NCBI GenBank assembly: GCA_963825445.1 | Contig: CAWGTM010000036.1 | Coordinates: 62,001 to 126,000 of the forward strand | DNA from: Actinophytocola sp963825445 | GTDB lineage: Bacteria > Actinomycetota > Actinomycetes > Mycobacteriales > Pseudonocardiaceae | DNA: 64,000 nucleotides | Direction: 5' to 3' | In this document: positions 1-7,992 of the stretch, in pieces | Layout of the letters: each line of letters starts with the position of its first letter | Numbering within the stretch: the first letter of the stretch is position 1 | Notes under the pieces: model-generated | Database searches by the model: none | Told to the model about the DNA's origin: nothing | The model's input: the letters and a program-made list of their open reading frames with translations, nothing else | Position numbers and translations under genes: made by a program

Positions 1-960
1 TTGGAGACGCACATTCCGGAACTCACCGAGGACTGCCATGTTGCCGTCCGGGGCGATTGCGATGCTGAACGACGCCGCAGGTGGGGAAGACTCCTGATGT
101 ATGGGTGCGGCGGGTGCACCCGATGGCAGCGACCACAGCAGTGGTCCCGAGAGGTGGTTAGGCGCGCCCGCGACCAGGAGGTCGTCGGTCGGGCTCGCTG
201 CCAGACACATGGGAGCAAAAGGTCCTTCGTGCAGGATGGTCGGACGTTCGAACAGGCAGGCGGCGGAGAGCGTGGGCCCGCAGAGCTGTGCGATCGCCAC
301 CAGCTGACGGCGCGCGTCGTTGTCGGGTGGGGCGCTGCGGCCGAGTTCGCGCAATGCTGGCGCTGCCCACACTGCGGGGGCGCGTAGCGCCAGCCGCCAC
401 AGGTCGTCCCATCTGCCTGATCGGGTCAGCAGATACACCGCGGTGTCCCACTCCTCGGCAGTCAGGTCGTCGGGGTTGCCCGCGACGTTGATCCACTCGG
501 TGCGTTCGGTTGTCCGCGCTGCAGCGGCGATGCGGCCGCGCAACGGCACGTCCGCCCGTTCGCGTGCGGCTCGGAGTAGAGCGCCATCCGGGTCAAACTT
601 GGCGTAGCTGTCGAACCGGTGTAGCAGGAACAGCAGCAGCGCACGGTCACGGTCGTCCGACGGCAAATATCCGGCCTCGTCAACCAGTGCGACCAGAGAC
701 GGGTCGTCCTGGTGCACCGCCAGATCGCATACGTGGTCGATGGCCTCCTGGTCGGATAGATCGGCCAGCGGCCGCCTGGCCGCGGTGGCAAGCCGTTCGT
801 CGGGAGTGGTGACCGCGACCGCCGCGAGTGCCCGGGCGGCCATCGGATTGCGGAACTTCGCCAGCGCGGACACCGCCCGTCGGGCACGCCACCGGCTCCG
901 CCAGTCGATGCCCCCGACCGCCGCCGCCCGTAACCGCCGGATCTTCACGTCATCGTTCAC
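1..960 (-). CDS. Partial large protein, helical N-terminus and start of a beta-propeller (WD40-like)
   Basis: The frame stays open from base 960 through the left edge, so 320 residues are visible and the C-terminus is missing. GTG at 960 is preferred over ATG 996 because GGAGGG (973-968) sits seven bases before it. About 200 residues at the N-terminus look helical and HEAT-like (many Ala/Leu/Arg, repeated acidic patches). From about residue 230 the sequence becomes strand-rich, with propeller-like stretches such as LVAGAPNHLSGPLLWSLPSG and IAIAPDGNMAVLGE. Actinomycete proteins with helical N-termini and WD40-like C-termini are often scaffolds in uncharacterised multi-gene systems, but the neighbours to the left are not visible. 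No catalytic motif is seen. The gene call is solid; the family is an inference from composition. Confidence 0.6.
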   Translation of the reverse strand, partial: MNDDVKIRRLRAAAVGGIDWRSRWRARRAVSALAKFRNPMAARALAAVAVTTPDERLATAARRPLADLSDQEAIDHVCDLAVHQDDPSLVALVDEAGYLPSDDRDRALLLFLLHRFDSYAKFDPDGALLRAARERADVPLRGRIAAAARTTERTEWINVAGNPDDLTAEEWDTAVYLLTRSGRWDDLWRLALRAPAVWAAPALRELGRSAPPDNDARRQLVAIAQLCGPTLSAACLFERPTILHEGPFAPMCLAASPTDDLLVAGAPNHLSGPLLWSLPSGAPAAPIHQESSPPAASFSIAIAPDGNMAVLGEFRNVRLQ

Positions 961-1479
961 ATCCACGCCCTCCGTACGGTGCCTCGGGTTCGTCATACCA
1001 CTGCGACGCGCACACGCCTTCCAACCGTGAGAATCGTCCCGTTGTCAGTCCTCCATATGCTGGTGATCAACGCTACCGGCAGGCGCTTGCAGTCGGTGCC
1101 AACATCGGCATGGCAGAGGCCTGCGTGTCCGCGGTGGCGACTCATTCTTGGTGCCGTCTATCGGATGTAGTCACAGCCGGTTCGCGTGGCGTCGTTAGTG
1201 CAAGCCGGTCCAATTCGCGTCCATACCGCACGCGGGCATTGGCACCTCCACTTCGGACGCGCCGTCGAACAGGGGCAGCCAGGGGCGCCGACCCGGCCCC
1301 TCGAACTCATCCACTAAGGAAAGTGGACATCGGACTGGTCTGACTACCGGACGCCCGTCGATGAGCCCTGGTCCGGCGCACCATCGCCGAGAACCCACGT
1401 ATCCTCGTCTTCGCCGAAGCAGCTCAAGACACGGAAACGAGAGACGCGTGACGCGAAGAGCTGAGGAAGGAGGAGTCCG
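961..1479. other. Intergenic region without a convincing gene
   Basis: About 520 bases separate the divergent left-edge gene and the LysR gene. Short frames here lack actinomycete codon bias and ribosome sites. The stretch should hold the promoters of both flanking genes, but I could not pick out a clear -35/-10 pair or a LysR-type T-N11-A box with confidence. Confidence 0.4.
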
Positions 1480-2376
1480 GTGGAGCTGCGGGACATCGAG
1501 ATCTTCCTGACCCTCGCCGAGGAACTCCACTTCGGACGCACCGCCGAGCGGCTGCACGTGTCCCAGGCCCGTATCAGCCAGGCGATCAGCCAGCAGGAAC
1601 GCCGTCTCGGCGTCCCACTGTTCGACCGCGCCAACCGCCGCCAGATCCAGCTGACCTCCGTCGGCCGGCAGCTTCGCGACGACCTGCGACCCGTCTACGC
1701 GGGACTACGCGACAGCCTCGAACGAGCCCGCCTGGCCGCCCAGGGCATCAACGCCGTGCTCCGCGTCGGCACCCTAGCCATCAACCTCCACGACATGCGC
1801 CCCTACTGGGACACCTTCCGCGCCAACCACCCGCAGTGGCGGCTACAGTTCCAGCAGGTGCTCGCCAACGACCCGTTCGCCGACCTACGCCGCGGGAACA
1901 TCGACGCCCTGATCACCTGGCTTCCCGTCGAGGAACCCGACCTCACCGTCGGACCGACCCTGATCACCGAACCGCGGGTGCTGGCCGTCCCCACCGACCA
2001 CGACCTCACCCGGTACACCTCGATCTCACTGGAGATCGTCAGCGACTTCCCGCACCCCGACATCGACGCCGCCCCTTACTGGGTCGACAGCTACGTCCCA
2101 TCCCACACCCGCAAGGGACGCCAGATCAAACGCGGTCCACGCGTACACAACGGAGACCAAGCCCTCACCCTGACCAGCACCGGAGAGGTCGTCACCCTCT
2201 TCCCCCACCACATGACCCGGTACGGGGCACGACCCGACATCACCTACCTACCCGTCAAAGACATCCACACCTTGTCGTACGGACTGGTGTGGCACACCGA
2301 GTCCGAGAACGACCTCACCCGTGCCCTCGCCCAGACCATCCGCGACATCGGGCCACTCGACCTCTACGACACCTGA
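1480..2376 (+). CDS. LysR-family transcriptional regulator
   Basis: DNA-binding regulator of 298 residues, the usual LysR length. The N-terminal winged helix-turn-helix is clear: MELRDIEIFLTLAEELHFGR, then AERLHVSQARISQAIS and LGVPLFDR. The rest (from about residue 90) matches the two-lobed effector-binding domain, with strings such as LRVGTLAINLHDMRPYW and DALITWLP. GTG 1480 is preceded by GGAGGA (1469-1474 region), which fixes the start. The gene is convergent with the SDR gene, whose stop is 17 bases away, so the SDR is not in a divergent LysR arrangement and the LysR target is unknown. LysR proteins commonly autoregulate from the upstream gap. Family assignment is certain; effector unknown. 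Confidence 0.92.
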   Translation: MELRDIEIFLTLAEELHFGRTAERLHVSQARISQAISQQERRLGVPLFDRANRRQIQLTSVGRQLRDDLRPVYAGLRDSLERARLAAQGINAVLRVGTLAINLHDMRPYWDTFRANHPQWRLQFQQVLANDPFADLRRGNIDALITWLPVEEPDLTVGPTLITEPRVLAVPTDHDLTRYTSISLEIVSDFPHPDIDAAPYWVDSYVPSHTRKGRQIKRGPRVHNGDQALTLTSTGEVVTLFPHHMTRYGARPDITYLPVKDIHTLSYGLVWHTESENDLTRALAQTIRDIGPLDLYDT

Positions 2377-2392
2377 ACGACGGCACAGACGG

Positions 2393-3241
2393 TCAGTTCG
2401 GGGCGGGCACGGCTTTCTCCGCCGCGCGGCTCACCGCTTCCCAGCCCGCCCAGGTGTCCATGCGCTGCCGGGAGATGTCGAAAGCGAGGTCGTAGACCAT
2501 GCTGCCGAGCAGCAGCCGCAGCGGTGGGTCGTCGCTGGCGACCAGTGTCATCACCGCCTCGGCGGCCAGCCGTGGTTCGCTGTCGATCGAGCCCTCCGCC
2601 CACTGCTTGGCCAGTTCCGCGCGTAGCGGGGCGTAGACCGGGTTCGGGGTGGTCGCGGTGCTGCTGGTGTAGAGGTCGGTCCAGTAGCCGCCCGGCTGGA
2701 CGATGGTGACCTTCACACCGAACTGGGCGGCCTCGGCGGCCAGTGCCTCGCTCAGGCCCTCCAACGCGAACTTGCTCGCGCTGTACAGCCCGGTACTCGG
2801 GAAGCCGCCCAGCGCACCGATGCTGGAGATCTGCACGATGTGCCCGCTGCCCTGAGTCCGCAGGTGGGGCAGAACGGCCTGGCTGACCCACAGCGCGCCG
2901 AAGAAGTTGAGGTCCAGCTGAGCGCGGGCCTGCGCCTCGGTGAACTCCTCCACCATCCCGGCGAACAGCGCGCCGGCGTTGTTCACGACGACGTCGAGCC
3001 GGCCGAAGCGCTCGACCGCCTGGGCGACCACGTCGAAGGCCGCCGCACGGTCCGTGACATCCAGGTGCTGTGCCAGCAGGCGGCCCGGGTGTTGGGTGGC
3101 GAGGTCGTCGAGCGGTGAGACGTCCCGGGCGACGCCGACCACCCGGTCACCCGCGGCGAGCGCGGCCTCGGTGAAAGCGCGACCGAGCCCGCGGCTGGCC
3201 CCGGTGATGAACCAGACCCGGGAGGTGCCTGAGGTTTCCAT
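2393..3241 (-). CDS. Short-chain dehydrogenase/reductase (SDR)
   Basis: NAD(P)-dependent oxidoreductase of 282 residues with the classical SDR order: cofactor-binding TGASRGLG near residue 14, an acidic residue after strand 3, NNAG near residue 88, catalytic Ser in IVQISSIG and the YSASK catalytic Tyr-Lys pair near 153-157. C-terminal segment VTIVQPGGYWTDLY is the usual substrate loop. This subgroup (VWFITGASRGLG) contains many oxidoreductases of unknown substrate in actinomycetes. The start at 3241 follows AAGGAAT. A perfect 20-base palindrome lies 21 bases upstream (3262-3281), so the gene is probably controlled by a TetR-type repressor encoded elsewhere, since none is adjacent. Confidence 0.92.
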   Translation of the reverse strand: METSGTSRVWFITGASRGLGRAFTEAALAAGDRVVGVARDVSPLDDLATQHPGRLLAQHLDVTDRAAAFDVVAQAVERFGRLDVVVNNAGALFAGMVEEFTEAQARAQLDLNFFGALWVSQAVLPHLRTQGSGHIVQISSIGALGGFPSTGLYSASKFALEGLSEALAAEAAQFGVKVTIVQPGGYWTDLYTSSTATTPNPVYAPLRAELAKQWAEGSIDSEPRLAAEAVMTLVASDDPPLRLLLGSMVYDLAFDISRQRMDTWAGWEAVSRAAEKAVPAPN

Positions 3242-3261
3242 GCGATTCCTTCCAATCTAGC

Positions 3262-3281
3262 GAGACGAACCGGTTCGTCTC
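3262..3281. promoter_or_regulatory. 20-bp perfect palindrome, probable TetR-type operator of the SDR gene
   Basis: The sequence GAGACGAACCGGTTCGTCTC is a perfect inverted repeat, 21 bases upstream of the SDR start codon. Size, symmetry and position fit a TetR-family operator overlapping the promoter. No tetR gene is adjacent, so the regulator is inferred to act in trans. Confidence 0.7.
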
Positions 3282-3355
3282 TTTGTGTACCGCTGGTGAC
3301 AGTTGCGGCTGAGGTGGGTGGGAGGCTGTTCGCGGCCTCCCACCCGGCGCCTCGA

Positions 3356-4318
3356 TCAGTGCCAGGTCATGTTGATCGTGCGTTCGAAGTTGACGTATCC
3401 AGCGCGCTGGAAGGCGTTCGCCATGGGCGTGTTGCCGAGATCGGTGGCGGCCCGGATGCGCGGGACGTCCTGGGCGCTGAGGATGCGGGTGCCTTCGGCG
3501 AGGATCTCGTCGATGTAGCCGTTGCCGCGGTGCTCGGGCAGTACGGCGAGGTAGGCGATGAGCGGGTTGTAGTCGTTGCGGGCCGGGATGACGAACCCCG
3601 CCGGCTCGCCGTCCGGCAGCGTCGCGACCTGCCACCAGTCCCGCGGGCTGCGGTAGCGCGCGAATTCCTCCTCGTAGTGTTTGACCGCCGCCTCGCGGGC
3701 GGACATCCGGGTCAGGTCGTCGCGGCTGTGCTCGTCCAGCGTCCCGGCCAGGGCCCGGGTCATCAGGGCGAGGAGTTCCTCGGTGTCGCCGACCGGCCGG
3801 AACCGCAGGCGCCCCGTCGGCTCCGGGATCGATGTCCCTGGATGCCACTGGAAACGCAGCCGTTCGACGGACAGCCGGGCGCCGGTCCGTTCCAGGGCGG
3901 CCATGCGGTCCTCGACGACCTGTCCGGTCGCCCCGCCCTCGCGCCAGTCGGGTGGGACGCATCGGCTGTACTCCGGTGGACGGGTACCCGCTGGGACCAC
4001 TTCGGCCATGGCGGCCTGCAACAGCCCCAGGCCGATGTCCATCCGGTCCGCGCTGCTGTCGTCGAGGTCGAAAACGTCCAGGACCAACGGTGTGTCGTTC
4101 CCGGGCCGACTCCACCAGGCGACCCTGGCCAGCAGATGGTCACCACGCAGGGCGACCCACATCCAGTCCGGCCGACGACGGCCGGCAGCCAGGTCGGCCC
4201 CCAACTCCTCGTTGAAGACGTAAGGCAGTCGGGTGAAGAGGTCGAGCTCGTCGCGCCCGGTGATCGGGCGCATGGTCAGGTCGCCCTGTTCCATAGTCAG
4301 GTCACGCGCCAGGGTCAT
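3356..4318 (-). CDS. GNAT-family N-acetyltransferase
   Basis: A 320-residue protein, about double the length of a single GNAT domain. The C-terminal half holds the acetyl-CoA-binding core: LIAYLAVLPEHRGNGYIDEI matches motif A (V-x-P-x-x-R-G-x-G), followed by RIRAATDLGNTPMANAFQRA (motif B, the N-x-x-M-x-x-x-x-x-x-x-G-Y pattern) and YVNFERTINM. The N-terminal half is probably a degenerate GNAT fold (WVALRGDHLLARVAW), giving a tandem GNAT as in mycothiol-synthase-like proteins. The start could be ATG 4318, 4294 or 4273; 4318 overlaps the stop of an upstream broken GNAT gene by ATGA-type coupling, which suggests the two were once an operon. Substrate unknown. Confidence 0.88.
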   Translation of the reverse strand: MTLARDLTMEQGDLTMRPITGRDELDLFTRLPYVFNEELGADLAAGRRRPDWMWVALRGDHLLARVAWWSRPGNDTPLVLDVFDLDDSSADRMDIGLGLLQAAMAEVVPAGTRPPEYSRCVPPDWREGGATGQVVEDRMAALERTGARLSVERLRFQWHPGTSIPEPTGRLRFRPVGDTEELLALMTRALAGTLDEHSRDDLTRMSAREAAVKHYEEEFARYRSPRDWWQVATLPDGEPAGFVIPARNDYNPLIAYLAVLPEHRGNGYIDEILAEGTRILSAQDVPRIRAATDLGNTPMANAFQRAGYVNFERTINMTWH

Positions 4319-4530
4319 GGCTTCCTCCAGTTCGGGCCGTTGTCAGAAATCTCGTAGAAGTACAGGTGTTCGTCTGCACGGAAACGGCGCATACTGGTCT
4401 TCTCCATGACACGTTGCGAGCCGATGTTCACATGCGTGGTGTCCGCGACGATCCGGCGCACCAAGCCGGTTCCGAACGCGTACCCAGCAACCCACGCAAT
4501 GCCTCGGTGGCGTAACCGCGCCCCTCGACC
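4315..4530 (-). pseudogene. Broken GNAT acetyltransferase (RimJ/RimL type), C-terminal part
   Basis: Two frames together give a GNAT C-terminus: EVEGRGYATEALRGLLG (acetyl-CoA motif) in one frame, then FGTGLVRRIVADTTHVNIGS, QRVMEKTSMRRFRAD and LYFYEIS in the next. The frame changes near 4475. The stop overlaps the ATG of the intact GNAT gene (ATGA). The N-terminal part is missing and abuts the remnant of a VOC gene. Confidence 0.7.
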
Positions 4531-4912
4531 TCCGGCGCCACCATCTGCAGTACCTCGATCAGAGCCCGTCCGGCCCAGCGACCTGGAATCGACGCTGTCC
4601 CCACGGCTCGATCACCAGGGGTATGACGACGTCCAGCCCAGCAGTTCGCAACCGTTCGAACTCGGCGTCCACATCGGCGACGAGGAACGCCAGCAGGGTG
4701 CCGGCCACGGTCTTTCCGCGGGTCGCCGCAGGCCACGACTCGTGACCGCGGTGGACGAAGTCCAAGGCTCAGGTTCGAGTGATCGGGGTGCTGGGTGTTC
4801 ACATACCAGCCGAGATCGATACCGGTCTTGAACCCGAAGTGCTTCGTGACCACGCCGCAGTCACGGCGGGTTCCTCCGCCGCGACTGCCATCCCGACCAA
4901 TGTGAACTGCAT
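4525..4912 (-). pseudogene. Frameshifted VOC (glyoxalase/bleomycin-resistance) family protein
   Basis: Pieces of one VOC-fold protein lie in three frames in the right order: MQFTLVGMAVAAEEPAVTAA from ATG 4912, HFGFKTGIDLGWYVNTQHPD, then DFVHRGHESWPAATRGK and AFLVADVDAEFERLRTAGLD to FQVAGPDG, and finally IEVLQMVAPE. At least three frame changes are needed (near 4850, 4770 and 4565), so this is a decayed gene rather than one sequencing slip. It runs directly into the GNAT remnant, suggesting that a deletion fused the two. Confidence 0.72.
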
Positions 4913-5600
4913 GGGTGCCTCTCAAAGCAGACTCGATCGCCGCCACGTCCGCAGCCGATCCTGTGACGCCCCAAGACTGCTGGCTCACCCCGCGGCGATC
5001 AACGCCGAATACCGCTGCGGCCGATAACACAACGGTTATCAGCACCCAACTCCACCTGACTGTTCAGGCCACAAGGACGGCCGTCGCTACGTTTCTGAAC
5101 ACCCGGCAAGCTCGTCCACCAACCCGAGATTCCCAACCGTTGCCAGCGGGAGTGTTCGCGAATGAAGATCGGCTACCGGAGCTGAGCTTCTCTCGCTGGG
5201 ACCGACGGAACTTTCAACTCCCGCCTGCTCCGGGCCCCACGCGCCGAATGCTGCAGACACTGAGCCTGAACCGGACCGCGCTCCGCGACCTGTCGCCGAG
5301 GCAGGACCCGCGCGAGTGGAACGCCTCAGCCATGAGGCACGCGGGACCCGAGTGCTGAATCGGGCGCGCGGCGCACGTTCGGAGGGTGCGAAAGTGATAA
5401 TGAGCCCGAAACAAATACAGGCACACCTGTACGCAACAGGGCAGACCTCGGCGGCCGAGCCGGCGGCGCGGGCGGCCGAAGACAGTGGACCGGAATCGGT
5501 CAACGCGCGACGCGACCTGCGGATGGGCGGCGCCGTACGGCTGTCGATCCTTAGGTTGGTAGACCCCTTTACTTGGGTGAATACGCTTGGCGGTGAGCGC
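4913..5600. other. Gene-free stretch before an attachment-like site
   Basis: Roughly 690 bases with no frame showing recognisable domains or convincing codon use. Open frames on both strands are low-complexity Ala/Arg/Ser translations. The right end leads into the tRNA-like 3' segment. Confidence 0.35.
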
Positions 5601-5643
5601 TGGGGGTCAAGGGGTCGCAGGTTCGAATCCTGTCAGCCCGACC
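5601..5643 (+). repeat. tRNA 3'-end fragment, probable attachment (att) site of a lost integrative element
   Basis: The T-arm GCAGGTTCGAATCCTGT (5617-5633) followed by CAGCCCG and discriminator A (5634-5641) is a tRNA 3' end. No complementary CGGGCTG acceptor strand or D-arm is present upstream, so it is not a full tRNA. It lies directly at the 3' end of an integrase fragment, the standard position of an attL/attR made by site-specific recombination into a tRNA gene. Confidence 0.65.
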
Positions 5644-6515
5644 GGTTATAGGTGGCCGTTGATCTGGTTCGTTGGACCAGGTCAACGGCCATTTCTCGTG
5701 AGCGTACCTGATCTTTTGGTGATCGTCCTCGAACGTGGTCTTGATCGAATATGGGGTGGCTGTGGGGCGGGTTGCTCCATGTTCGATCTTCAGTCGGGTG
5801 GCTGGCTGCCGTGTTTGTGCTGGTGGGTGGCCTGGGGTGGGGCACGTCGATGCTGGAACTCGTGACGATGCTTGCGGGGTTCGTCTCGTGGGGTAGGTGG
5901 CGGCGGATCCAGCCGGTGCGGGGGCGCACGGGTGGTGGTGTGGGGTGGTTGGCGATGGTGTGGCGGGCGTTGAGCCAGGCGTGTTTGAGGACGGTCTGGA
6001 TGCGGGCTTCGACGGCGTCGGCGACGTGGCTGTAGACCTCGACGACGCGTTTGTCGAGTCGGTGGCAGAGGCGTCGGGCTTGGGCGATTTCGGGGATGCC
6101 GGCGGCGATGAGCCAGGTTTTGTGGCTGTGTCGTAGTTCGTGGAAGGTGAGCCCGGGTCGGATCGGGCAGGTGTGGACGCGCGGGTTGGGCAGGTGCTGG
6201 TTGCCGTCGAACGCGTAGTTGAAGGTGCGGGTGCGCCAGCTCGATCGCCAGAGGAATCCGCCGTCGGTGTTGGGGAACACGGGGGAGTGGTCGTGGCTCT
6301 CGAGGTGGTGTTTGAGGAGGACGGCGAGCAACATCGGGAGGGTGATGGTGCGGGCGCTGGCGGCGGTCTTGGGTGGGCCGAGCCACTGGCGCCGGGAGCT
6401 TTCCTTGAGTGCGCCGATGTCGGGGTCGATGACGATGGTGCGGTCGTCGGGGTGGGTGTTGTGGCGTTGGAGTGCGGCGATCTCGCCCCAGCGGCAGCCA
6501 ATGCGCGCTATGTCT
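5633..6515 (-). pseudogene. Truncated tyrosine recombinase (integrase), catalytic domain only
   Basis: The catalytic half of a phage/ICE-type tyrosine recombinase is intact: Arg in IGCRWGEIAAL, the beta-hairpin Lys in PPKTAASARTITLP, the box II ELRHSH (H-x-x-R), His in LCHRLDKR and the nucleophile Tyr in VEVYSHV. The core-binding N-terminal domain is absent: recognisable sequence stops at about 6515, immediately after the ArsR stop codon. A Pro/Thr-rich tail follows the Tyr. Its 3' end overlaps the tRNA-like att segment, so an integrative element once sat here and has been reduced to int plus one att. Without the arm/core-binding domain it is unlikely to be active. Confidence 0.8.
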
Positions 6516-6828
6516 GGTGGATGGTGGTCAATGTCGTGAGGGTGGCGAGCAGGCCGGGAAACCGGTGCTCGAACTCGTCGCGGCGCAGCCGGACGAAGGT
6601 GCCGTTGCCGGCGTCGCGTTGGGTGATCAGGCCGGCCTCGCGCAGCGCTCGCCAGTGGTGGGTCTTGGTGGATTTCGCCACCGGCATGGGAAATGAGGAG
6701 CACGCACGTTCGAGGTCGGATGGGTCGGCGGCGAGTTCGGCGATGACTCCGCGGCGCAACGGATCGGACAGTGCGCGGAAGATCTGTCCGAGATCCACCT
6801 GGTCGATCGGCGGTACCGGAAACTCCAC
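6508..6828 (-). CDS. ArsR-family winged-helix repressor
   Basis: A 106-residue repressor with the ArsR/SmtB fold: FRALSDPLRRGVIAELA (helix 1-2), then CSSFPMPVAKSTKTHHWRAL in the recognition-helix position and GTFVRLRRDEFEHRFPG (wing). No metal-binding cysteine pair is seen in the alpha3 region, so it is more likely a small-molecule or redox-independent sensor than a metal sensor. GTG 6828 is chosen because GAGGAGG precedes it closely. It is divergent from the HAD gene, with an inverted repeat AAGGTACGA-6-TCGTACCTT between them and a third half-site next to the HAD ribosome site, which makes autoregulation and control of the HAD gene likely. Similar ArsR-HAD pairs recur in actinomycetes. Confidence 0.88.
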   Translation of the reverse strand: MEFPVPPIDQVDLGQIFRALSDPLRRGVIAELAADPSDLERACSSFPMPVAKSTKTHHWRALREAGLITQRDAGNGTFVRLRRDEFEHRFPGLLATLTTLTTIHQT

Positions 6829-6844
6829 GAGATCCTCCTCGACA

Positions 6845-6890
6845 AAGGTACGACAGATATCGTACCTTGCTGGCACTAGACCATCGTACC
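6845..6890. promoter_or_regulatory. ArsR operator between arsR-like and HAD genes
   Basis: AAGGTACGA (6845-6853) and TCGTACCTT (6860-6868) form a perfect inverted repeat with a six-base spacer; a further TCGTACC lies at 6884-6890, just before the HAD Shine-Dalgarno sequence. The arrangement in a 75-base divergent gap is that of an autoregulated repressor. Confidence 0.75.
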
Positions 6891-6903
6891 TATGGAGGTG
6901 GCC

Positions 6904-7584
6904 ATGCTGTGTGTCTTCGACGTCAACGAGACGCTGCTGGACCTGGCGGGCCTCGACCCGCTCTTCGCCGGTCTCGCCGACGATCCGGTCGATGCCACCG
7001 CGGTGCGGACGGAGTGGTTCAACCTGATGATCCACAACGCGCTCGTGGTGACCGCCACGGGTGGGTACCGGCCGTTCGGTGAGATTGCGGCGGCCTGTCT
7101 CGCCCAGGTCGCCGCCCGCCACGGCCCGGCGGTGACCGAGGAACACGGCCGGGAACTCGGGGCGCTGATGCGCAGGCTGCCCGTGCACCCCGAGGTGGGT
7201 GCGGCGATCGCGCGGTTGCGGTCGGCCGGGTTCGGTGTCGTCGCGCTCACCAACTCGGTGCTGGCTGTCGCCGAGGATCAGCTGGCGAACGCGGGCCTGC
7301 GCCCCCTGTTCGATGCGGTCTACTCCGCCGACCAGGTGCGGCGTCTCAAGCCCGCGCCGGAGCCGTACCGTCACGTTGTCAGCACCCACGACGTCGTGCC
7401 GGCGGACGCGGTGCTGATCGCGGCGCATGATTGGGACATCGCCGGCGCGGCCGCAGCCGGTCTCACCACCGCGTTCGTGGCTCGCGAGGGCCGGACCCCG
7501 CTGGCGGCAGGCGACGCCCCCACGGTGACCGGGAAGGATCTCGCCGAAGTCGCCGCCCGACTCATCGCCGACCACCCTTCGTAG
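6904..7584 (+). CDS. HAD-superfamily hydrolase, type II haloacid dehalogenase-like
   Basis: A 226-residue HAD protein with all four motifs: nucleophile Asp in CVFDVNETLLD, Ser in ALTNSVLA, Lys in RRLKPAPEPY, and the acidic motif IV in IAAHDWDIAGA. The W-D-I after AHD and the overall size match L-2-haloacid dehalogenases (haloalkanoate hydrolysis through an Asp-ester), although many members act on phosphate esters. ATG 6904 is preferred over ATG 6892 because GGAGGT (6894-6899) would lie inside a longer reading. Divergent from an ArsR repressor with a shared operator, so expression is probably ligand-induced. Confidence 0.88.
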   Translation: MLCVFDVNETLLDLAGLDPLFAGLADDPVDATAVRTEWFNLMIHNALVVTATGGYRPFGEIAAACLAQVAARHGPAVTEEHGRELGALMRRLPVHPEVGAAIARLRSAGFGVVALTNSVLAVAEDQLANAGLRPLFDAVYSADQVRRLKPAPEPYRHVVSTHDVVPADAVLIAAHDWDIAGAAAAGLTTAFVAREGRTPLAAGDAPTVTGKDLAEVAARLIADHPS

Positions 7585-7731
7585 CCCTCGTCGCGTGCAG
7601 GCCCGGTGAACGATGTCCGCGTTACCGGTCGACGGCAACATCACCCCAGGCGAGCGGGGAGGTCGAAGGCGGTGAACAGGTAGGGGTTCACGAAGCCGTT
7701 GATGGTAATAGGAGTGCGGGTAGTGCGTGTG

Positions 7732-7893
7732 TCAATGCTGGGATCGGTGGCGCAGGACCACCCGGGTGCCACCGTTCTCCTCCTCGAACGTTACGACCAC
7801 GCGGGTGGATCGCGGAGCCACCGCGAGGTCGTTGTTCCAGCCCCAGGTGAACACCAGCCGTTTCGGTGGATCGACCCGAGCCACTCCTCGACA
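7732..7893 (-). pseudogene. SRPBCC/AHSA1-domain fragment
   Basis: Residues RVDPPKRLVFTWGW, STRVVVTFEEE and GGTRVVLRH match the central strands of activator-of-Hsp90-ATPase-like START-fold proteins (typically V-x-P-P-x-R-L-V-F-T-W). The N-terminal half and the C-terminal helix are missing. In intact genomes such genes often pair with an ArsR regulator, and one lies about 1 kb away. The remaining gap 7585-7731 and 7894-7992 shows no gene. Confidence 0.6.
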
Positions 7894-7992
7894 CATCGTC
7901 CAAGTTTTCTTGCTCTGGCTGTCGATATGGTCGATGGTCGTTCGTAGTGGGGCGAGAGGTGGGAGGTGCCCGCCTGGACGAGGAGCGTTGCC

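Noticed and set aside
5549..5643. A complete tRNA gene
   Set aside because: Only the T-arm and the 3' acceptor strand are present; the matching 5' acceptor strand, D-arm and a convincing anticodon arm are absent.
5569..6501. A 310-residue Thr/Pro/Ser-rich minus-strand protein
   Set aside because: It overlaps the integrase in another frame and ends in the typical artefact translation of a tRNA 3' end (RIRTCDPLTP); no domain or ribosome site.
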